A stretch of 55,782 bases of DNA from Comamonadaceae bacterium (lineage in GTDB: Bacteria > Pseudomonadota > Gammaproteobacteria > Burkholderiales > Burkholderiaceae_C): contig CANFXC010000011.1 in the NCBI GenBank assembly GCA_947450765.1, positions 1 through 55,782 on the forward strand. Direction: 5' to 3'. The notes beneath the pieces are model-generated. The model saw nothing but the letters and a program-made list of their open reading frames with translations. It was not told the DNA's origin and searched no databases. Below, one piece after another: positions 20,451 to 29,140 of the stretch (the stretch's first letter is position 1; each line of letters starts with the position of its first letter). The position numbers were made by a program, and so were the translations under genes.

Positions 20451-20870
20451 ATGAACACCATTTTGAGCTTCCGCCTGTCCCCAGTCTTAGCCGCGCTGGC
20501 ACTTGCCAGTGCCTCCGCCTTTGCCGCCGCACCAGCCGAAACGCTGCCGTCCGGCGTGAAGGTGACTCACACCCAAGACGGCACAGGCGCCAACCCGAAG
20601 GCCTCTGATTCAGTCAAGGTGCATTACCGTGGCACGCTGGCCAACGGCACCGAATTCGACAGCTCGTACAAGCGCGGCACACCCGCCACCTTCCCGCTGA
20701 ATCGGGTGGTGTCTTGCTGGACTGAAGGTATGCAAAAAATCAAAGTCGGCGGTAAGGCCACACTGACTTGCCCGCCAGCCACCGCTTACGGCAGCAGCGG
20801 TGCCGGTGGTGTGGTGCCGCCGAACGCCACCTTGACTTTTGAGGTCGAGTTGCTGGCGATTGAGAAGTAA
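20451..20870 (+). CDS. Secreted FKBP-type peptidyl-prolyl cis-trans isomerase
   Basis: A 139-residue periplasmic protein with a signal peptide (hydrophobic core ending ASAFAAA) followed by a single FKBP domain: VKVHYRGTLANGTEFDSSYKRG, WTEGMQKIKVGGKA, and AYGSSGAGGVVPPNATLTFEVELL. It would accelerate prolyl isomerisation in periplasmic proteins. Two cysteines (VVSCWTEG and LTCPPA) could form a disulfide, which suits an exported protein. It is 36 bases downstream of gcvP and may be read through from that operon, although there is no functional link to glycine cleavage. Confidence 0.93.
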   Translation: MNTILSFRLSPVLAALALASASAFAAAPAETLPSGVKVTHTQDGTGANPKASDSVKVHYRGTLANGTEFDSSYKRGTPATFPLNRVVSCWTEGMQKIKVGGKATLTCPPATAYGSSGAGGVVPPNATLTFEVELLAIEK

Positions 20871-20910
20871 CCCGTCAAGACTGACTCATTTTCAAAAGAA
20901 CACATTCATC

Positions 20911-21600
20911 ATGGGCAAATTCATCACACTCCAATCGACTGACGGTTTCAGCCTGCCAGCTTACGTAGCGGAACCCGCCGGCCAAGCCAAAGGTGCCATC
21001 GTGGTGGTGCAAGAAATTTTTGGCGTCAACGCGCATATCCAGGAAGTGAGCGACCGTTTTGCAGCCCAGGGCTATCTGGCCATTACACCGGCAGCTTTTG
21101 AACGGGTCAGGCCCGGTGTTGACCTAGGCTACGACGAGAACACCATCAAAGAGGGCATCGCCCTGAAAACCGCCGCCATGGCTTTGCCCGCTGACGCGGT
21201 GCTGCAAGACATTCAGGCAGCCATCGACTTTGCAGGAAAAACCAGTGGTGGCAAGGTGGGCATCATCGGTTTTTGCTGGGGTGGCCTGCTGACTTGGCAA
21301 GCCGCCTGCAAGCTCAATGGCCTGAGCGCAGCCGTCCCCTACTACGGTGGCGGCATGGTCGTCGAGTCTGAGATGGCCCGGAAACCCAAAGTCCCGGTCA
21401 TGGCGCATTTCAGCGACCATGACCACTCAGTGCCGATGGAGGGCGTTGAAGACTTTGAAAAAGCACACCCTGAGGTGGCTGTTCATATCTACAACGCTGA
21501 CCACGGCTTCAACTGCGATCACCGCGGCGCTTACAACGAAGCGGCGGCCCAGCTGGCGCGCGAACGCACACTCGGCTTTTTCGCCAGCCAGCTGGCTTGA
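20911..21600 (+). CDS. Dienelactone hydrolase family protein
   Basis: A 229-residue alpha/beta hydrolase. The start at 20911 (MGKFITLQSTDG) gives the normal family N terminus. The Cys nucleophile is in GFCWGG, the EIFGVN segment carries the glutamate that orients the cysteine, the acid is in HFSDHDHSVP and the histidine in NADHGFNCDH, so the catalytic set is complete. Dienelactone hydrolases open chlorinated or unsubstituted dienelactones in aromatic degradation, but most members have no known substrate, so the call is to family only. It lies 40 bases after the FKBP gene. Confidence 0.9.
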   Translation: MGKFITLQSTDGFSLPAYVAEPAGQAKGAIVVVQEIFGVNAHIQEVSDRFAAQGYLAITPAAFERVRPGVDLGYDENTIKEGIALKTAAMALPADAVLQDIQAAIDFAGKTSGGKVGIIGFCWGGLLTWQAACKLNGLSAAVPYYGGGMVVESEMARKPKVPVMAHFSDHDHSVPMEGVEDFEKAHPEVAVHIYNADHGFNCDHRGAYNEAAAQLARERTLGFFASQLA

Positions 21601-21605
21601 GTCTC

Positions 21606-21629
21606 AGCGCAGAGATCTCCGTGCGCTTT
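21606..21629. terminator. Possible weak hairpin between convergent genes
   Basis: A 6-bp stem (AGCGCA at 21606-21611 with TGCGCT at 21622-21627) and a 10-base loop lie between the converging dienelactone hydrolase and lyase genes. Only TTT follows on the plus strand, so termination would be weak. Confidence 0.3.
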
Positions 21630-22485
21630 AGTAGCGCTGGCCCAAGGCCAGCAGCTCCGGCGTGCCGATGACATCGTTCAACTGATTGAAGTCAAGCATC
21701 TGGTCTTGCATGGGCGCCGTGGTCTGGTGCGCATGCAAGCTGGCATAGTATTTTTGCAAGGTGAAGGCCACGGCTCTGGCCGTGCCACCGGGGAAAATGA
21801 CAATGCGAAAGCCCTTGTCGCCCAGGACCTTGGCACTTTGCACCGGCGTCTTGCCACCTTCGACCATGTTCGCCAGCAAAGGGATGCGGCCGGCAAAGCG
21901 GGCGCAAGCCAGCGCCATTTGTTCAGGCGTGCGCAAGGCCTCGATGAATAGCGCGTCTACCCCGCAGGCCAGATAAGCCTCGGCGCGCTCCATCGCCGCG
22001 TCAAAGCCTTCGACCGCCAGCGCATCGGTGCGCGCCAGAATCAGTGTCTCGGAGGATTTACGGGCGTCGAGTGCCGCCTTCAGCTTGCCGCACATCTCCA
22101 GCGTGGGGACGACACTTTTTCCGTCCAGGTGACCACAGCGCTTGGGGAATGTCTGGTCTTCGAGTTGCAACATGGCCGCACCAGCCTGTTCGAAAGCACG
22201 CACGGTACGCATCGTGTTCAGCGCATTGCCAAAACCGGTGTCGGCATCAACGATCACCGGGATGCTAACGCGCTCAGTGATGCGCGCCAAGGTGTCGGCT
22301 ACTTCGGTCGCGGTCGTCAGACCAATGTCTGATCGGCCAAGCTTGGTGTAAGCGATGGACGCACCCGACAGGTACAGCGCTTCAAAGCCGGCCTGCTCGG
22401 CAATCAAGGCAGTTAGCGGGTCATAAATCCCCGGTGCCAGCAGCACCTTCGGCTGATCTAAGCGTTGTTTAAATGATGTAGACAT
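21628..22485 (-). CDS. Isocitrate lyase/PEP mutase superfamily C-C lyase (methylisocitrate- or dimethylmalate-lyase-like)
   Basis: A 285-residue (beta/alpha)8 enzyme. The start at 22485 has AAGGAGA 4 bases upstream; the open frame extends further but without similarity. Metal-binding DADTGFG is at residues 80-86. The flexible active-site loop carries KRCGH at 115-119, the catalytic-cysteine motif of isocitrate, methylisocitrate and 2,3-dimethylmalate lyases; phosphonate mutases lack this Cys. It should therefore cleave a substituted malate or isocitrate-like acid to a 2-oxo acid plus a second carboxylate. It ends a long operon containing an aconitase-type hydro-lyase, which would make the hydroxy acid substrate. 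Exact substrate unknown. Confidence 0.87.
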   Translation of the reverse strand: MSTSFKQRLDQPKVLLAPGIYDPLTALIAEQAGFEALYLSGASIAYTKLGRSDIGLTTATEVADTLARITERVSIPVIVDADTGFGNALNTMRTVRAFEQAGAAMLQLEDQTFPKRCGHLDGKSVVPTLEMCGKLKAALDARKSSETLILARTDALAVEGFDAAMERAEAYLACGVDALFIEALRTPEQMALACARFAGRIPLLANMVEGGKTPVQSAKVLGDKGFRIVIFPGGTARAVAFTLQKYYASLHAHQTTAPMQDQMLDFNQLNDVIGTPELLALGQRY

Positions 22486-22537
22486 AGCTCTCCTTAACGA
22501 TAAATGACAGGGACTTGAAATGGCGATGCAGTGACGT

Positions 22538-23959
22538 TTATGGAGCAACCAACTGCGAAACTGCCGTCCCCGCAGCCACCCAGCCCCCGCCAACGGCGCT
22601 GAGCAGACCATTGCCAGACAAATAACCCCAGACCGCATTGCCCGAGACACCGCGAGCGGCCCCGCCGGCTGCCAACAAATTAGGAAAGGGCGTACCGTCG
22701 GACCGCAGCACGCGACAGTCCGCATCGATGTCCAAACCACCTTGGGTATGGAACAAAGCGCCAGTGACTTTGACAGCGTAAAAAGGGCCTTTTAAGGCGC
22801 GCTTAAAGCTGCGGCCAAAGACATCCGTGGAGCCCGGCACAACCGCCGACAAGGTCTGCGCCAAAGTCTCGGCGTCGCAGCCGATCAAGTGCGCCAGCGC
22901 CTGCACATCAGCCGCTTCCTTCACTGCGCCAGCGCCTTCGGCCTCGACAAAGTCGGGGAAGGTCCGCACCAGTTCCAACAAAGGCGCGTCAAACACATTG
23001 AAGGCGATGCCGCCCGGTTGGTCCAACACGTGCACGGCGGCTTCTGAATAGCCTTGAAATTCGTCGTGAAAACGCTGTCCGCGCGCATTGATCTGTACGC
23101 CACCTTCCATCATCACAGCCCAGCTCATGAGTGCCCCCTGCGGCGTGACCCAAGAACCGTGGCCTTGGTACCCCCCCAAATCGGCGAGTCTGGCGCCCAT
23201 GGCTTGACCCCACGTGATGGCGCTGCCGTCATTGCCGACGTGCCCGGCAAACAAGGCTTGACCCATGGCTGGCAACAGTTCGCTGACCATGTCCGGATTA
23301 CCGCCAAAACCATTGCAGGCCAACAGCAACACATCGCAAGCGAGGTACTCCATCGCGCCATCAGGACGTTGGTAAGCCACGCCCTGCACGATGTCATCGT
23401 CATTCATCCACAGCTCGCGCACCAGCGCTTCATTGAGCACATCCGCACCCACAGCGCTGGCGGTGCGCTCGAGCTGCGCCATCAGCGCAGCACCAGTGCG
23501 CTCGGGCAAGGCGTGCATGCGGCGCGCACGGTGTCCGGGATACAAAAAACCATCCAGCACTTCAAAGCCAATGCCGTGCGCCTCTAGAGAGTCGATCGCT
23601 TGGGCCACGCCGGTTGAATAGGCGGCCACCAGATGCGGTGCTGCATCGCCGTGGGCTTTGGCCTGAATATCTTCGGCAAAACGCTCGACCGAGTCTTCAA
23701 TGCCCAACGATTTTTGCAAGCGCGTGCCGGCCGCCGGAATGAAGCCAGACGACAAGGCTGTCGAGCCCCGGGACATGCTGTCGCGTTCCAGCAGCACGCA
23801 ATCAATGCCGGCATCGCGCAGACGCACTGAAGCCGTCAGACCGCAGGCACCGGCACCCACAATCACCACCGGCACGTGGGGCGTGTCGCTTGGCATGTTG
23901 ACCGCCCGCACAATGCGCGTGGCCACAGCAGTGACCTCTGGGTGATGGAGGGTGCTCAT
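22538..23959 (-). CDS. FAD-dependent oxidoreductase (fumarate reductase/succinate dehydrogenase flavoprotein family)
   Basis: A 473-residue soluble flavoprotein. The start at 23959 overlaps the LeuD-like stop as ATGA. The FAD-binding Rossmann motif VVIVGAGACGLTASVRLRDAG begins at about residue 31, the SRGSTALSSGFIPAAGTR stretch is the substrate/flavin loop, and the C-terminal TQGGLDIDADCRVLRSDG and LLAAGGAARGVSGN close the FAD site. The family includes fumarate reductases, 3-ketosteroid dehydrogenases and tricarballylate dehydrogenase (TcuA). In this operon a desaturase acting on a saturated di- or tricarboxylate, feeding the hydro-lyase, is the simplest reading; that is inference. Confidence 0.87.
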   Translation of the reverse strand: MSTLHHPEVTAVATRIVRAVNMPSDTPHVPVVIVGAGACGLTASVRLRDAGIDCVLLERDSMSRGSTALSSGFIPAAGTRLQKSLGIEDSVERFAEDIQAKAHGDAAPHLVAAYSTGVAQAIDSLEAHGIGFEVLDGFLYPGHRARRMHALPERTGAALMAQLERTASAVGADVLNEALVRELWMNDDDIVQGVAYQRPDGAMEYLACDVLLLACNGFGGNPDMVSELLPAMGQALFAGHVGNDGSAITWGQAMGARLADLGGYQGHGSWVTPQGALMSWAVMMEGGVQINARGQRFHDEFQGYSEAAVHVLDQPGGIAFNVFDAPLLELVRTFPDFVEAEGAGAVKEAADVQALAHLIGCDAETLAQTLSAVVPGSTDVFGRSFKRALKGPFYAVKVTGALFHTQGGLDIDADCRVLRSDGTPFPNLLAAGGAARGVSGNAVWGYLSGNGLLSAVGGGWVAAGTAVSQLVAP

Positions 23960-24444
23960 GCTGTTCGTCCTGGCCGTTGGCGGAGTTGGTTCATCAGACC
24001 CCCTGCAGCCACCATGGCGAGCAAGAAGTCGGGAATCGGCTCGCACTGCAAGTGCTTGCCAGAGGGGCGTGTCAGCGTGAGCGTTTGCAGGTCGAGCTCA
24101 ACCAGTTCACCCTCCGCAAGGTGCTCAGCGTCGGGCGTGGTCAAGAGCAGCAATCCGAGGTTGAAGGCATTGCGAAAAAACAGGCCACTGAACGAGGGCG
24201 CGATCACGGCCTTGACCCCCAGCTGCACCAAGGCAGCAGCAGCTTGTTCGCGCGACGACCCAATGCCAAAGTTGGGCCCGGCAGCGATGACTGCGCCAGG
24301 CTGAACCGAGGCCGCGAATTCCGGCCGAACCGACTCCAGACAATGCGGTGCAATGCCTTCGATGCTGAGCTTCATGTAGGCACCGGGCGCCATGGCGTCG
24401 GTGTCAATGTCGGCGCCAAATTTCCAGACGCGGTGAGTGCTCAT
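23956..24444 (-). CDS. Aconitase-family small (swivel) subunit, LeuD/DmdB-like
   Basis: A 162-residue swivel-domain subunit of a two-subunit hydro-lyase. The sequence has VWKFGADIDTDAMAPGAYM and the GPNFGIGSSREQAAAALVQLGVKAVIAPSFS active-site segment with the Ser-Arg that binds substrate carboxylate. It overlaps the large subunit by 4 bases on one side and the flavoprotein by 4 on the other. True leucine-biosynthesis LeuD usually sits with leuB; here the neighbours are catabolic, so a dimethylmalate-, citraconate- or similar dehydratase is more likely. Confidence 0.88.
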   Translation of the reverse strand: MSTHRVWKFGADIDTDAMAPGAYMKLSIEGIAPHCLESVRPEFAASVQPGAVIAAGPNFGIGSSREQAAAALVQLGVKAVIAPSFSGLFFRNAFNLGLLLLTTPDAEHLAEGELVELDLQTLTLTRPSGKHLQCEPIPDFLLAMVAAGGLMNQLRQRPGRTA

Positions 24445-25739
24445 GCCAATATCTCCCTAGGATCAGAAATCAGTCCCCGCAGGGCAGAAGCCGCCACGGT
24501 AAAAGGCGATGCCAAATAAACCTGTGCCGTCGCCGAACCCATCCGGCCTTTGAAATTGCGGGCCGTGGTGGCGATCACATTGGCACCATCGGGAATGCTG
24601 CCGCCGTAGCCTGAGCAAGCGCCGCAAGCCGTGGGAAGAACCTCCGCCCCCGCCTCGCGCAGCGTCGCCATGATGCCTTCGGACTCAGCCAGCTGCTGGT
24701 CTTGCTGGCTTGCTGGAGCCACCATCAGGCGCACGCCGGTGGCGACCTTGCGGCCTTTGAAAACCTGCGCAGCGGAGCGTAAGTCGTCTAACTTGGCGCC
24801 CGTGCAAGCACCGATGTAAGCCACATCCACACGGACCTGGTCAAAGGCTTGGACCGGCTGGGTGTTGGCCGGACTGTGCGGTGCAGCAACTTGCGGCGCC
24901 AGCGTCGCAGCATCAAAAACATGCGTGGTAGCGGTCGCGCCTGCGTCGGTCGTCCAGCCACTGAGGTCCATCTCCGCGGCGGCCGCAACGCCTGCGCTGA
25001 GCAACCATTGCCGGGTGGTTTCATCGGGCGCAATCAAACCCACCTGAGCGCCCATCTCAGCGCTCATGTTCGACAGCGTCATGCGCTCTTGCATGGACAG
25101 CGCTTGCACACCAGAGCCACAAAATTCCACCGCTTGGTATTGACCGCCGTTCATGCCAAAACGCCCGACCATGTGCAGCATCATGTCTTTGGCGGCAACC
25201 CCCGGACTCAAGGTGTTGTCCCACTGCATGCGAATGGTTTCGGGCACCCGCACCCAGAGCTCGCCAGTGACCATCACCCCCAACATTTCAGTGCTGCCAA
25301 TGCCGAACATGTAGGCACCAAAAGCCCCGCCCGTGGGGGAGTGAGAATCACCACCAACGCAAAACATGCCCGGCCGAATATGCCCTTTTTGCGGCACCAC
25401 CACGTGACAGATGCCAATGCTGTCGTAGACATGCGGCAAGCGCTGCTCGCTGGCCCAGTCACGAGCGATGCGCACGATGCGGCGCGAATCATCGTCTTGC
25501 TCCGGCACATAGTGATCCATCACCAGCACGACCTTGGACTTGTCCCAAATGTCAGCGCCCAGCTCTTCCAACATGGGCTTGAGGCGGCGCGGGCCTGACG
25601 AGTCATGAAACATCGCGAGGTCGACCCGGCAATTAAGAATGTCGCCCACCGCCACCTGCGTGCGGCCGGCAGATTTGGCTAACAGTTTTTGGGCCAGCGT
25701 TTGGCCTGGCGTTTGGGTGGGCAAATGAAGTTGAGTCAT
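24441..25739 (-). CDS. Aconitase-family large subunit, LeuC/DmdA-like [4Fe-4S] hydro-lyase
   Basis: A 432-residue catalytic subunit. The start at 25739 (MTQLHLPTQTPGQTLAQKLL) is chosen over an upstream in-frame codon because it gives the conserved QTLAQKLL opening. Family features are VLVMDHYVPEQDDDSRR, CVGGDSHSPTGGAFGAYMFGIG, and cysteine ligands of the 4Fe-4S cluster in YIGACTGAKLDDLRSA and in TACGACSGYGG. These hydrate or dehydrate a C=C bond next to carboxylates. The genome should carry another leuCD for leucine synthesis; this pair lies in a transporter-linked operon downstream of a GntR regulator with a 62-base gap. Confidence 0.9.
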   Translation of the reverse strand: MTQLHLPTQTPGQTLAQKLLAKSAGRTQVAVGDILNCRVDLAMFHDSSGPRRLKPMLEELGADIWDKSKVVLVMDHYVPEQDDDSRRIVRIARDWASEQRLPHVYDSIGICHVVVPQKGHIRPGMFCVGGDSHSPTGGAFGAYMFGIGSTEMLGVMVTGELWVRVPETIRMQWDNTLSPGVAAKDMMLHMVGRFGMNGGQYQAVEFCGSGVQALSMQERMTLSNMSAEMGAQVGLIAPDETTRQWLLSAGVAAAAEMDLSGWTTDAGATATTHVFDAATLAPQVAAPHSPANTQPVQAFDQVRVDVAYIGACTGAKLDDLRSAAQVFKGRKVATGVRLMVAPASQQDQQLAESEGIMATLREAGAEVLPTACGACSGYGGSIPDGANVIATTARNFKGRMGSATAQVYLASPFTVAASALRGLISDPREILA

Positions 25740-25801
25740 GCAGCTGTTACTCAGTGATGGTGTGATGGGATGAAGGTTGAACACGGACGCCGGTGACCAC
25801 C

Positions 25802-26587
25802 TCAGCCGGCTGGTTTGTCCTTGACCGAAATACGGGCATCAATACTGCCCACCTGTGAGACTTCCAATTGGTACTCGTAACGGTCGGGCCGGTAAAGACC
25901 TTGCAGCCACTGCACCGGCTTGTCATGAATATCAAAAACAAGGCGCCGGACAGCCAGCAAGGCCGCACCAATGGGCACCCCCAATTCGACGGCCACCACG
26001 GCATCGGCTTGGCGAGCAGATATGGTTTGCTGAGCGCGTCCGAGTTCTACACCGGACTCCTCCAACAACTGCAAGATCGGCGTGGTGGCCAGTTCGCGCC
26101 GGCCAAAGCCGACAGCCAAATGCTCGGGAATATAAGTCGTGATGTACGACAGCGGCCCCTCTTGCGAGCTGCGCCTGCGCACCGCTTTTTTGACCTTGGC
26201 ACCCACAGGAATTTGCAGCATCTCAGCAACTTCTGCCGAGGCGTCAACCACGCGCCAGTCCAGCACCTTCACGGTGGTCTGGCGGGTGGTGCTGACGATG
26301 TTTTCCATCAGCCCTGTCAGTCGGGTTTGAACGCCCTTGCCCAGGGGGATCGACGTACGGACGGGCTGGCCAGCTGCGGGCCAAGTGCCACGACCGGCCG
26401 TGCGAACGATCAACCCTTCGCTCACCAGCTGCTCCAGCGCCCGCCGCACAGTGACACGACCAACGCCAAACTGCTGGGCCAACACCATCTCGGCAGGCAT
26501 GCCGTTGGCAAAGCGCCCTTCTTGCAATTGCTCACGCAGCACCAGATAGATCTGGTGGTATTTGGTCAGCGGGAGAATATGGGACAT
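25802..26587 (-). CDS. GntR-family transcriptional regulator (HutC/UTRA type)
   Basis: A 261-residue regulator. Residues about 5-75 form the winged helix (KYHQIYLVLREQLQEG, FGVGRVTVRRALEQLVSEGLIVR), and about 95-240 a UTRA effector domain (SYITTYIPEHLA, LLAVRRLVFDIHDKPVQW) that binds small metabolites. ATG at 26587 is chosen over a TTG two codons earlier. It is co-directional within the operon, 18 bases after atuA-like and 62 before leuC-like. Being the only regulator gene among these catabolic genes, it is the leading candidate to bind the TTGTTC-N8-GAACAA palindromes found at 33.9 and 42.6 kb. Confidence 0.92.
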   Translation of the reverse strand: MSHILPLTKYHQIYLVLREQLQEGRFANGMPAEMVLAQQFGVGRVTVRRALEQLVSEGLIVRTAGRGTWPAAGQPVRTSIPLGKGVQTRLTGLMENIVSTTRQTTVKVLDWRVVDASAEVAEMLQIPVGAKVKKAVRRRSSQEGPLSYITTYIPEHLAVGFGRRELATTPILQLLEESGVELGRAQQTISARQADAVVAVELGVPIGAALLAVRRLVFDIHDKPVQWLQGLYRPDRYEYQLEVSQVGSIDARISVKDKPAG

Positions 26588-26605
26588 AGTCAAAAAAACA
26601 CGATG

Positions 26606-28042
26606 CTATGCAGCAGTCATCGGCTCACCGACCTCTAGGCTCTGAAGGTTGAAAATATCAGCCATCGGCGCGTTCTGCATGACGTGATAAATCACAAAGC
26701 GGTAGGCGTCGCAAGCATCGATCTCGCTGGGCGTGAAAGCAAAGGCCAGGTTGCCTGCCGTCGAAACACGGCCAGGGTAGCCATAGTGCAGCAAATTTTG
26801 TTTCACCACACCCGCCGCCGTTCGGGCCAGGTCGGCGTCATCGGCAATGAACTCGATCACCAGACCTGCTTCATGGCGGCTGTGCTGCGCCTCGGGCAAT
26901 GGGCGAACTGCCCCTTGCCCATAAACGTGCGGGTACATCGTCCAGTCACCGGGCAACAACCCACGCACTCTTTGCTCAACCACCACCAGCGCCTCGGGTA
27001 AATGCTGCAGCATGGTTGGGTCGGCAATTCCGGCCAACAAGACAGCCCGCGCGCCCACCCAAGCGGCGCCTTCAATTTTCAGTGTCGGCTGCAGGCGAGG
27101 CTCAAACCCAGCACCACTGACCCGCGTGCGATGTGCGTCCATGGCGTGGTATCGGGCATCCGCCAAATGCAACGTACCCGAAGGCTCTTCGACTTCAAAG
27201 GGATTGCTCTGCTCATACAAGGCATGCGCCGCCACAGACGCCGGCGTGGCATGCAGCGCCGCGTTCATGCTCTCCAGCGTGAAGCCATCCAGACTGAGCT
27301 CAGCCAACATGGCGTCGCGCCCGGCAGGTTGGCAGCACAACGACGTGCACTCGATGATCTTCGCCATGTGCAGAGACAGCGCTGGCGGGTAGCCCAGCAT
27401 CTCCGGCAGCGTCGCAAAAATAGCGGTGTCGCAAGCCCGGCCGGCGATCAAAACGTCGGGCAGAGTTTGCAAAGCGCGCTTGAAAGTTTCGGTGCCACAT
27501 TGACCGACGATATGGCGACAGTTGAGCACCTCGGCCTCGGTCGGCAGTGACAACGCACTGCCGCCAGCATCAGCAGCCAAAGGCTGGAGTGTGCCGTCAC
27601 GCAAAGCGGCCACAACGTGTGCGGCAGACACATCACTGGCAATCGTGGTCAGCCGAAACACCAAACCTTGGCGCAGCGCAATGTCCTTCACCAAGGCCAC
27701 CGTGGCATCCAACTGAGGCTGCGCACCGGCCGTCCCGGCGCTGCCAATGATCAAGGGGATGCCGGCCTTCACAGCGCCTAACAAGACCAGTTCGAGGTCG
27801 CGCCGCACCATGGCCAGTGGTGCGGCCATCTGCCCCGATCCCAAATAAAACGGGCCGGGATCAATCGAGCCCATGTCACAACCGATGAAGTGCGGCTGAC
27901 GCTGCAAACCCAGCTCGAACGAAGCCTGCGGTATGCCATAGCCAAGTTGCCCGGATGCAGACAAGACCCGCAGTGGCTCAGCGCCTGGGCGGTGCGATGT
28001 CAACAAGTGCTGAGTTGCGGTGACCCTGGACGGCGTGCTCAT
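26606..28042 (-). CDS. AtuA-like protein (acyclic terpene utilization family, DUF1446)
   Basis: A 478-residue cytoplasmic protein of the AtuA/DUF1446 family. It has RVLSASGQLGYGIP, FIGCDMGSIDPGPFYLGSG and IIGSAGTAGAQPQLD near the N terminus, and IAGRACDTAIFATLPEM in the middle. The family was named from the citronellol/geraniol gene cluster of Pseudomonas, but its reaction is not established. Conserved Asp, Gly and Cys residues suggest an enzyme. It overlaps the DUF4387 gene by 4 bases (ATGA), the invariant partner arrangement for this family, so the two products probably form a complex. Nothing else in the operon points to terpene use. Confidence 0.88.
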   Translation of the reverse strand: MSTPSRVTATQHLLTSHRPGAEPLRVLSASGQLGYGIPQASFELGLQRQPHFIGCDMGSIDPGPFYLGSGQMAAPLAMVRRDLELVLLGAVKAGIPLIIGSAGTAGAQPQLDATVALVKDIALRQGLVFRLTTIASDVSAAHVVAALRDGTLQPLAADAGGSALSLPTEAEVLNCRHIVGQCGTETFKRALQTLPDVLIAGRACDTAIFATLPEMLGYPPALSLHMAKIIECTSLCCQPAGRDAMLAELSLDGFTLESMNAALHATPASVAAHALYEQSNPFEVEEPSGTLHLADARYHAMDAHRTRVSGAGFEPRLQPTLKIEGAAWVGARAVLLAGIADPTMLQHLPEALVVVEQRVRGLLPGDWTMYPHVYGQGAVRPLPEAQHSRHEAGLVIEFIADDADLARTAAGVVKQNLLHYGYPGRVSTAGNLAFAFTPSEIDACDAYRFVIYHVMQNAPMADIFNLQSLEVGEPMTAA

Positions 28043-28350
28043 ATCAGCACCTCAAGAAATGGCGCATGCTGCTGCGCGCCATACACATCGCCATCGCCAG
28101 GGCTGCCCGCCACACGCTGCCGAGGCATGGAAAACTTCAGCGCCAAAATGCTCGGCAAGTCGAAACGCTTAACCTGCTCCGAACCCAACAGGTACAACTT
28201 GGCCACAGCGCTACTGGACAATGCAGCGCTGGCGGCAGCTTGCTCATAGGCGGCGGCATCGCGAAAAAATAGATCAATGGTCAGCTGGGTTGGACCGGCA
28301 TTCTTGCTGCGGATCACAGGGGCCAAAGACGTCAGTTTGATGCGGTTCAT
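28039..28350 (-). CDS. DUF4387 domain protein, partner of AtuA-like protein
   Basis: A 103-residue protein. Starting at 28350 (MNRIKLTSLAPVIRSKNAGP) gives the family N terminus; the preceding open frame is not conserved. Further signature segments are LTIDLFFRDAAAYEQA and the C-terminal SPGDGDVYGAQQHAPFLEV. DUF4387 proteins are found beside or fused to AtuA/DUF1446 proteins; here the ATGA overlap preserves that link. No catalytic residue can be assigned; it may be a small subunit. Confidence 0.88.
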   Translation of the reverse strand: MNRIKLTSLAPVIRSKNAGPTQLTIDLFFRDAAAYEQAAASAALSSSAVAKLYLLGSEQVKRFDLPSILALKFSMPRQRVAGSPGDGDVYGAQQHAPFLEVLI

Positions 28351-28369
28351 GGGCAACGGTGATGACGCT

Positions 28370-29137
28370 TTAGCGCGCAGTGAAGCCACCGTCAGCGCAG
28401 ATCACCTGACCCGTGATGAACGAAGCCCGGCTTGACAACAAAAAACTGATGAGCTCAGCGATTTCGTCCGGCTGACCCAGCCGGCCCATCGGAATCGTCG
28501 ACAACATAGTCGCCAAACCAGCCGGGTCTTGCATCACCCCGGCGACCATCGGCGTCTGCACTGGACCCGGCCCCACTGCATTCAGCCGCAGGCCTTCAGC
28601 GGCCCACTCCAGCGCCAGCGACCGAACCATGCCATTCAAGCCTGCCTTCGACGCCGCATAAGCAGCGCCGCGGGCATGGCCAACCAAACCAATTTGGCTG
28701 GTGACCACGACCACGCTGGCATCACCAGTCCGGGTCTGCCGCATCTGCGCAACCGCGGCACGTGTCAAAACAAACGTCGCGTCAAGGTTCAATCCAAGGG
28801 TCTTGCGCCATTCGTCAAGCGTCGTTTCATCAGAGCTTTTTTTGTAAAAAATACCAGCACAACAAGCCAAGGCATCCAGCCCCCCCAGCGCTTCAGCGGC
28901 ACGCGCTGGCAAGCCGGCACAGGCGGCATCGTCCAGCAGGTCTTGCACAAAGACAACGGCATCCGGCAGCACGCTGCGCAAGGCTTCATGCTGATGGTTG
29001 TTTTGAACCACAGCTGCCACACGGGCCCCGCTGCGACTCAGTGCGCAGGCCGTGGCCCAACCGATACCTGAGCCAGCGCCAGTGACCAACGCGTGTCGTC
29101 CCGCCATCTCAGGGCCAGCCAAAGCATGAGCGGTCAT
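28370..29137 (-). CDS. Short-chain dehydrogenase/reductase (SDR family)
   Basis: A 255-residue NAD(P)-dependent oxidoreductase. The cofactor motif TGAGSGIG is at residues 19-26, the ACCAGIF strand follows, and the catalytic Ser is in VVTSQIG with Tyr-x3-Lys in YAASKAG. C-terminal [18 protein letters not shown] and [13 protein letters not shown] are typical of FabG-like members. It lies 3 bases after the LivF-type gene and 19 before DUF4387, firmly inside the operon. It probably oxidises a hydroxy acid or reduces a keto intermediate of the pathway. Confidence 0.92.
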   Translation of the reverse strand: MTAHALAGPEMAGRHALVTGAGSGIGWATACALSRSGARVAAVVQNNHQHEALRSVLPDAVVFVQDLLDDAACAGLPARAAEALGGLDALACCAGIFYKKSSDETTLDEWRKTLGLNLDATFVLTRAAVAQMRQTRTGDASVVVVTSQIGLVGHARGAAYAASKAGLNGMVRSLALEWAAEGLRLNAVGPGPVQTPMVAGVMQDPAGLATMLSTIPMGRLGQPDEIAELISFLLSSRASFITGQVICADGGFTAR

Positions 29138-29140
29138 TCT

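Noticed and set aside
24441..25739. Leucine biosynthesis leuC
   Set aside because: The protein is LeuC-like, but there is no leuA or leuB nearby and the operon contains an importer, a GntR regulator and a C-C lyase, which point to catabolism.
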